Assembly (NCBI GenBank): GCA_949152475.1 | Contig: OX424567.1 | Span: forward strand, 28,607,402-28,671,401 | Direction of reading: 5' to 3' | From: Terebella lapidaria | Taxonomy: Eukaryota > Annelida > Polychaeta > Terebellida > Terebellidae | DNA length: 64,000 nucleotides | Shown here: in pieces, positions 57,801 to 64,000 of the stretch | Position numbering within the stretch: position 1 is the first letter of the stretch | Layout of the letters: the number at the start of each line of letters is the position of its first letter | Made by a program: the position numbers and the translations under genes | Notes under the pieces: generated by a model | Told to the model about the DNA's origin: nothing | What the model saw: only the letters and a program-made list of their open reading frames with translations | Database searches by the model: none

Positions 57801-60357
57801 TCAAAGGTAATTTGAATGCATTCTCAATTGTGGCTTCTTCTTCGTTTGACATGCAGTCATGTGCTGTCAGATTGTGTAACTTAGTTACAGGAGTATTGTG
57901 TGTCAGCCAGTGATATATTGTTATATCCTCAGCTCCTGTATTGATGTTGTCTTCTCTATATGAAATTGTACCTCTGAAGATACACATCTTCTGAAAGGAC
58001 TCGACATGTTGCGATAACATAACCTGATACAGATCTTTCAATGGCACCAGGTCTCTGCTGAGTGTCTGCAATTTGCACTCCATTTGAGTTACCTTTGATT
58101 CATTGTTTCTCAACTCTGCAACATACTGACCATGAAGGCGGCTGTTTTTGTTCCTGATAAGGCACTGTTTCACCTTGTCGTCGTTGGACTTGGATCGTCC
58201 TCCAACGCGAACTACCTTCTCCACACTTTCAAACTGGAGAATGCCTTCCAAGAACTGGTCTAACGCATGGTTTGTATAACACACAAGCAAAAGTGGTCTT
58301 GGTCTTCCTTCTGATTTCTGTGCCCAAATTCTGAAGTTATAAATGAGTAATCTGACAATCATGAGTCCAATGAAGGTCTTTCCTGTACCAGGCGGACCCT
58401 GTATCAGTGAGAACTTCCTGGTGATTGCTGCTTGTAGAGCTCTGTGCTGTGATTCATCCAAACACAGATCTTCTGCTGATGGCCAATCTTCTTCGTCAAG
58501 GACCTTTGTCTTGTTGCACATGCTGTAGTCTTCTTTCCGGAGAGGTTTGAAGTCGAACTCAGTGTCTTTGGTCAGAAAATCTGGAGAAGTCTGAGCATCA
58601 ATGCCATGGTTCAATAGATAGGATTGAAAGGGCAGGTTTGTCTCATTCAGTTCCTGCAGTCCTTCCAGGGTATGTCTATATGCCTCAAAATATGCTGTTC
58701 CTTCCACCATCACATACACTTCATCTGACTGTCTTGCCAAAATCTCACAGTCTGTAATCAATACATTAACAAAACCACGCCTAAGGTCCCCAGGTCTGTT
58801 ATCGTCAATGGATACCACAATGCCAGTTATGATACTTCCAAAATTATCTGCAGACAGGACAACCAAAGACCCATCCAAAAGACGCTTGGTGACTTTCCAG
58901 TTTACATGTTTGAGAAATGAAGCATCAAACGAAATTTGAGCTAGCGTTCCCTTGTTGTTGCAGATTGTGCCAGTTATGCGCACTGACTTATAAATGTAAA
59001 TATTTTCAATGTGCTTTGGCCCGAACCTTTCATCATGTACATGCTTCAACATCATGATTCCTTGGCGTAAGTGTGTCATGAAATCTTCACGCAAGAGCCG
59101 AAATTGTATGTCAAGGTACTGGTTGACATTATCATATGCTCCCCGAGTCCTGTTTCCTCTCAGAAATACCTCAATACCATGTGCAAAATCATCAGCGGTA
59201 GGAAATATTGGTATTTCCCGGAAATCTTTTGGTGGGTCGAGGTCATTTTGATGACGAGTTTGATGTTTCTCTTTGAGGTGTGATATTGCATCTAGATTCC
59301 TTTCTTCAATTTCGGTCAGCATGCTGTCAAGGGTGTCTTGAAAGTCGTCAACTTGGTTCAGAAGTTTTGCTCGTTGGACTCCTCTAATTGTAGCAAGAAA
59401 TATGGTGGCAATTTCGACTGATTTAGTTGGTAAATTCTCCTGAAATGCCATGATCAATGTGCCAGCAATTTTGACTTGGTTCCATTTCCCTTGGACACGT
59501 GATAATGCCAATTGACTCACGTATGGAATAAGTGTAGTCATGATGAAACCACTCGCCAGAACTTTCTCCAGTAACTTGTGTAGACTTGCATTTCTCAGAA
59601 CCAAAACCATATCAAGAAGATCAAAGACAATGGCAATTTCCTGAGTGTCAAATGAATTCATAGATGACAGATATTCTTGAAAGCCAGTCTTTCGGGACGA
59701 AAGGGCTGCAGCAATCTCTTCTGGTTCTTTGGTTATCAAGTTTTGAAGTGTCTCACGCTGTGAACGTGAGCATTGATAACTTCTACCAGGCAAATTAGTA
59801 CTTCTCAGGGTTGACCATGCCCCACCATGAGAGTGGCTTGACCTCTGGTCATTCACCTGTGCAAATGAAGACCAGCCATGATCTAGTGCAGGGATGTCTT
59901 GTGTTGTTGCCACCACGCAATGGTTACTGATTGTCTTTGTTCGATGTTTAACTGGTACGTGCATGCTCATGTGTCTTTCTTTATCCCAACATGACGGTAT
60001 GCTTGATGACACATGTCTCAATGTGTTCCCCTCAGCTTTGTTTTGGTGCGGGTAACTCTGACACTTCAGTGCTTGTCTGGATCCCGGGTGCTGATGAATT
60101 CCCCATGCAATAAAGTTGCTGTGATTTGCTTTTTCCTTTGGCCGCACATCTGGACCCTTCAAGTTATGCAGGTTGCCTGATTTTCTAGTTCTCTCTTGGA
60201 CGGCCTTCGTCAGTGATGGCCAACCACAAGTGTCACCAGTAATGTTGAGTGATCTTGGGTCTTTTTTGTCATCATTGTCGTCACCATCGTCATTGTCGTC
60301 AGCATTGGGAGGATGCCCAGACTCTTTTTCCTCAATGAATGTTGCAGGATTTTGCAT
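54816..60357 (-). CDS. znfx1: ZNFX1-like NFX1-type zinc-finger SF1 helicase, main exon
   Basis: ZNFX1 proteins are RNA-binding superfamily-1 helicases; in mammals an interferon-induced sensor of viral RNA, in C. elegans a factor of inherited small-RNA silencing. This exon codes ~1,847 residues (ATG at 60357, MQNPATFIEEKESG). Visible: acidic N-terminus; a helical N-terminal region (~200-600); Walker A LIQGPPGTGKTFIG (~655); VEEAAEVFEAH (motif II, ~932); LIGDHKQLRPNP (~957); LQHRMRPEIAELL (~1000); VDDYQGEENEVILLS (~1113); VALSRAKRGLF (~1148); then a long run of Cys/His-rich NFX1-type fingers (~1225-1560, e.g. CGHACRFKCHP, CRKTCNRQP-like units) and a C-terminal ZNFX1 region. All helicase motifs appear intact. 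TTTCAG just before the start region suggests a 5' non-coding exon upstream. No lesions seen. Confidence 0.95.
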
Positions 60358-60748
60358 TTTCAATTTTTCATAACTGAAACCTCGTCATCAGCTTACCTCT
60401 ATAAAGGTGCATAACTTGGAGACAGCCGAAGCTGGGGACCATCAGATTGGTTCAAACCTTGTTCTTGAATGACCACGTCACCTGGAATATTACGAGACAT
60501 TCATTGCTATCGACAAAGCAAATGGTATGAGTCTGGCATGTGAATGGTAAATTTATGTGAGTTGTTTTAAAGTATATTGAAATTATCAGGGATTGCTGAC
60601 CCTCACACTGCAAATTGAGTCACTAACTCATAGCACCTGGTTGAACTAACCCAAGCAGTATTTTCATTTCCCTCACATCTCATGTAAATAGCATGTGGCG
60701 AATATGCCCTTATACTGTGACAGGAATTTCGTCCCGATAATCACTTCA

Positions 60749-60792
60749 AGGTAGACGTTGACCTTGGGCTTTTCAAGGTCAACGTCGACCTC
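60749..60792. promoter_or_regulatory. Palindrome with AGGTCA half-sites upstream of the ZNFX1-like gene
   Basis: GGTAGACGTTGACCTTG and CAAGGTCAACGTCGACC are inverted copies (one mismatch) around a 7-bp spacer. CAAGGTCA matches the extended half-site bound by monomeric nuclear receptors. It lies ~390 bp upstream of the ZNFX1-like start and ~140 bp before a plus-strand ORF. It may be regulatory or a remnant of the AGGTCA-rich repeat family. Confidence 0.4.
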
Positions 60793-60928
60793 TCGCTTAT
60801 GTTGGGATCATAGGTGGTGGACCTCAGTTGTAAATACAAAAGCTGTTGATCAATTCGATCTCTTCCACGTGCCACAACAGGAGCATAGTCCCACAGAGAT
60901 CTTGTATAGATGAAAACTGCGCACCAAG

Positions 60929-61159
60929 ATGTCTGGGCAAACAAGTGACGCCAAAGAAAAGAACCAGAAATGTGATATCACGATGCTGAATACAAGGGAG
61001 GAACAAGAATTTGAGGTGCCAAACAATCAGCCATACAGCCTGGAGAAAAGGTTCTCATTTGTCAAAAAAGAGAAAACAAGCTTTCGAATACACTCATCCC
61101 CACATCCCCACGGTGGTGAGTCGAGCAGGAAACAGCCTGGCTACGTAATCGCCAGATGA
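60929..61159 (+). CDS. Unrecognised 76-residue ORF, divergent from the ZNFX1-like gene
   Basis: MSGQTSDAKEKNQKCDITML... is hydrophilic, with a basic middle (SLEKRFSFVKKEKTSFRI). No domain recognised. It reads away from the ZNFX1-like gene with ~570 bp between starts. A GGTGAGT at ~61112 could be a splice donor. Possibly an exon, possibly chance. Confidence 0.3.
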   Translation: MSGQTSDAKEKNQKCDITMLNTREEQEFEVPNNQPYSLEKRFSFVKKEKTSFRIHSSPHPHGGESSRKQPGYVIAR

Positions 61160-61470
61160 CGTCCTATACTCACAAAACGCCACATTTGGCAATAATTCAC
61201 AAGAGCCGGCTAAAGTTGAATCAGTCAAAGCTCTAGAAGGACAAGAACCAGAGGAGCTGAGTGACCAAGAACATCCAGAAGTTCAGCAAAACGTGGATGC
61301 TGAAAGACTCCGGGGAGTCAGAGCGTGCCTGAGCTTTTGTTTTGACATAATTGGGTCTTACTATATTGACATTGATCATATCACCCTCAGAGGGGCATCG
61401 GAAATGGTCCACCGGCCACACCAGGAGTCATCCTGGTGTCATCCGGCCACACCAGGTCTCGACCGGATGA
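61147..61470 (+). CDS. Unrecognised open segment, possibly an exon of the same gene
   Basis: Open from a TAA just before 61147 through acidic sequence (KVESVKALEGQEPEELSDQE) to ACLSFCFDIIGSYYIDIDHI, running into a repeat element at 61471. It is in a different frame from the 60929 ORF and lacks an early ATG. Composition looks protein-like, but there is no homology call. It could be a decayed gene. Confidence 0.25.
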
Positions 61471-62110
61471 AAATTAGCCCAACGGCTAAGATAGGTTACC
61501 GACAATTTTGGTTCAAGCACCACAGGTGAGATACTACATAGTATGACATTGAGAATTACCAATCAAAGTCATCTTTGCGAACTTCAATGTCACCATCAGG
61601 TGTGATGGATATAATTTTGTATAGAGTGTATATTCATAATACAAATATTATATCTACGAGTATTTTGTCCGTGAAGGCCAATTTACACATTTCAGTTCAG
61701 GCGTGACCTTGAGATTTAGCCTCCAAGGTCATCTGAGGTCAACCTCAAAGTCACCAAAAGATCGATGCACCATATATGGCTTCCTATATGCTGATAATAC
61801 AAACCTAAGCCCTATGTACAAGCGTTTTTGCCTCCTTATGGCCATTTGTTAATATCGGCCTATGCCGTTCCAGCCCACATATTGGGCCTTGTCAGAGATT
61901 CCAGGCACTTCATCTTTATAAACAATGTCAAGGAACCCAATCAGCATGGTCTGAAACAATAATCTGATCAGAGATTCCAGGCACTCCATCTTTATACACA
62001 ATGTCAGGGACCCCAATCAGCATGGTCTGAAACAAAAATCTCAAAACTGATCGATAGTTTTTGAGAAAACATCTGAAAACTGAAATTTATGGCTTTTTGG
62101 GCCTTTTGAG
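61471..62110 (-). mobile_element. Truncated TAGGTTACCGGAC-ended element
   Basis: AATTAGCCCAACGGCTAAGA then TAGGTTACCGACAATTTTGG is the inverse of the family right end. The interior matches the 37830-38100 and 51035-51400 halves of the reversed copy. It stops at a TAA microsatellite without the other end. Confidence 0.65.
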
Positions 62111-62111
62111 C

Positions 62112-62112
62112 C

Positions 62113-62147
<35 letters not shown>

Positions 62148-62175
62148 GAAGAAGAAGAAGAAGAAGAAGAAGAAT
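62112..62175. repeat. (TAA)n(GAA)n microsatellite
   Basis: About nine TAA units followed by about nine GAA units at the junction of the truncated element and the terminal satellite. Confidence 0.95.
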
Positions 62176-62176
62176 A

Positions 62177-64000
62177 AAGATGGGGGTATGTCCGACTTTG
62201 GTCGCACTTACCCCTTGGGGTAAGTGAGACTCACATCATCTTCTTAAACCATAGTTTAATAAGGAAATGCCTGTATTCTATTTTATTATCATTTAAGATG
62301 GGGGTATGTCCGACTTTGGTCGCACTTACCCCTTGGGGTAAGTGAGACTCACATCATCTTCTTAAACCATAGTTTAATAAGGAAATGCCTGTATTCTATT
62401 TTATTATCATTTTATTATCAAGATGGGGGTATGTCCGACTTTGGTCGCACTTACCCCTTGGGGTAAGTGAGACTCACATCATCTTCTTAAACCATAGTTT
62501 AATAAGGAAATGCCTGTATTCTATTTTATTATCATTTAAGATGGGGGTATGTCCGACTTTGGTCGCACTTACCCCTTGGGGTAAGTGAGACTCACATCAT
62601 CTTCTTAAACCATAGTTTAATAAGGAAATGCCTGTATTCTATTTTATTATCATTTTAGCATAGTTTAATAAGGAAATGCCTGTATTCTATTTTATTATCA
62701 TTTATCATTTTAGCTATCATTATAACTATTATCATTTTAGCTATCATTATAACTATTATCATTTTAGCTTCTATTTGTATTCTATTTTATTATCATTTAT
62801 CATTTTAGCTATCATTATAACTATTATCATTTTAGCTATCATTATAACTATTATCATTTTAGCTTCACGCCGTCCCAAACCCCGACCACCAGCCCTACTA
62901 GGACACCCAGACCCATAGAAATGAATCCCGCTATTTTAGACTCACATCATCTTCTTAAACCATAGTTTAATAAGGAAATGCCTGTATTCTATTTTATTAT
63001 CATTTAAGATGGGGTTATGTCCGACTTTGGTCGCACTTACCCCTTGGGGTAAGTGAGACTCACATCATCTTCTTAAACCATAGTTTAATAAGGAAATGCC
63101 TGTATTCTATTTTATTATCATTTAAGATGGGGGTATGTCCGACTTTGGTTGCACTTACCCCTTGGGGTAAGTGAGACTCACATCATCTTCTTAAACCATA
63201 GTTTAATAAGGAAATGCCTGTATTCTATTTTATTATCATTTTAGCATAGTTTAATAAGGAAATGCCTGTATTCTATTTTATTATCATTTATCATTTTAGC
63301 TATCATTATAACTATTATCATTTTAGCTATCATTATAACTATTATCATTTTAGCTTCTATTTGTATTCTATTTTATTATCATTTATCATTTTAGCTATCA
63401 TTATAACTATTATCATTTTAGCTATCATTATAACTATTATCATTTTAGCTTCACGCCGTCCCAAACCCCGACCACCAGCCCTACTAGGACACCCAGACCC
63501 ATAGAAATGAATCCCGCTATTTTAGACTCACATCATCTTCTTAAACCATAGTTTAATAAGGAAATGCCTGTATTCTATTTTATTATCATTTAAGATGGGG
63601 GTATGTCCGACTTTGGTCGCACTTACCCCTTGGGGTAAGTGAGACTCACATCATCTTCTTAAACCATAGTTTAATAAGGAAATGCCTGTATTCTATTTTA
63701 TTATCATTTTAGCATAGTTTAATAAGGAAATGCCTGTATTCTATTTTATTATCATTTATCATTTTAGCTATCATTATAACTATTATCATTTTAGCTATCA
63801 TTATAACTATTATCATTTTAGCTATCATTATAACTATTATCATTTTAGCTTCACGCCGTCCCAAACCCCGACCACCAGCCCTACTAGGACACCCAGACCC
63901 ATAGAAATGAATCCCGCTATTTTAGACTCACATCATCTTCTTAAACCATAGTTTAATAAGGAAATGCCTGTATTCTATTTTATTATCATTTAAGATGGGG
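62177..64000. repeat. ~118-bp satellite with a longer compound unit, open at window edge
   Basis: The basic unit begins AGATGGGGGTATGTCCGACT and contains CACTTACCCCTTGGGGTAAG (a hairpin). Starts at 62178, 62295, 62420 and 62538 give 117-125 bp spacing. A compound unit adds an ATCATTATAACTATTATC tract and a GC-rich tag (CACGCCGTCCCAAACCCCGA). It recurs at 62651, 63237 and 63706, spaced 586 and 469 bp, a difference of one basic unit. ORFs here are repeat artefacts. Confidence 0.93.

Noticed and set aside
62676..63951. Hydrophobic ORFs MPVFYFIIIYHFSYHYNYYHF
   Set aside because: They come from the ATCATTATAACTATTATC tract of the satellite, repeated identically in each compound unit.

Overview
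This window is invertebrate nuclear DNA, most likely from a marine metazoan such as a lancelet, acorn worm or mollusc; the sequence does not settle the phylum. Evidence is an intron-containing ZNFX1-type helicase gene, a probable COA3 first exon, a CR1/L2-like LINE, Ty3/gypsy elements, a tRNA-derived SINE, TIR elements with target duplications, and very extensive satellite DNA. There is no sign of bacterial or phage organisation. Host DNA is AT-rich; the large gypsy element is strikingly GC-rich.

Layout. 1-2314: minus-strand, internally deleted Ty3/gypsy element (integrase, primer site, 499-bp LTR), running off the left edge. 2315-15080: AT-rich DNA with five TIR elements (4998-6495, 6956-7171, 7531-8316, 10029-10782, 14896-15073), a SINE (11613-11930), and a COA3-like exon at 9183 next to an inverted duplication of another apparent gene start. 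15.1-37.8 kb: a mosaic of one family of non-coding modules. Its core is a ~134-bp satellite rich in TGACCT/AGGTCA half-sites, which at 16691-19510 forms a 940-bp, seven-monomer higher-order repeat. Other elements sit inside this mosaic: a GTATCCCCCG-ended element (23088-26641) that itself received a LINE (24097-26060), a 20-bp tandem array (27.4-29.3 kb), and TAGGTTACCGGAC-ended elements. 37.79-51.52 kb: one such element, reversed, split by a complete 12.9-kb Ty3/gypsy element (38103-51034) with near-identical LTRs, a TTAT target duplication and a primer site matching tRNA-His. Its gag and pol are damaged, the integrase C-terminus is lost, and a long extra ORF (zinc finger plus coiled coil) lies downstream of pol. 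51.66-53.35 kb: a 33-bp minisatellite. 53693-60357: ZNFX1-like gene on the minus strand, two coding exons. 60.4-62.1 kb: its upstream region with a palindrome, unrecognised plus-strand ORFs and another element fragment. 62.18-64 kb: a ~118-bp satellite running off the right edge.

The only host genes supported are ZNFX1-like (RNA helicase linked to antiviral and small-RNA pathways in studied animals) and the partial COA3-like exon (cytochrome oxidase assembly). Everything else is mobile or repetitive DNA. The best candidates for something undescribed are the post-pol ORF and the fragment captures in the large gypsy element, the nuclear-receptor-site-like satellite, and the repeat-built C-terminal tail of the ZNFX1-like protein.
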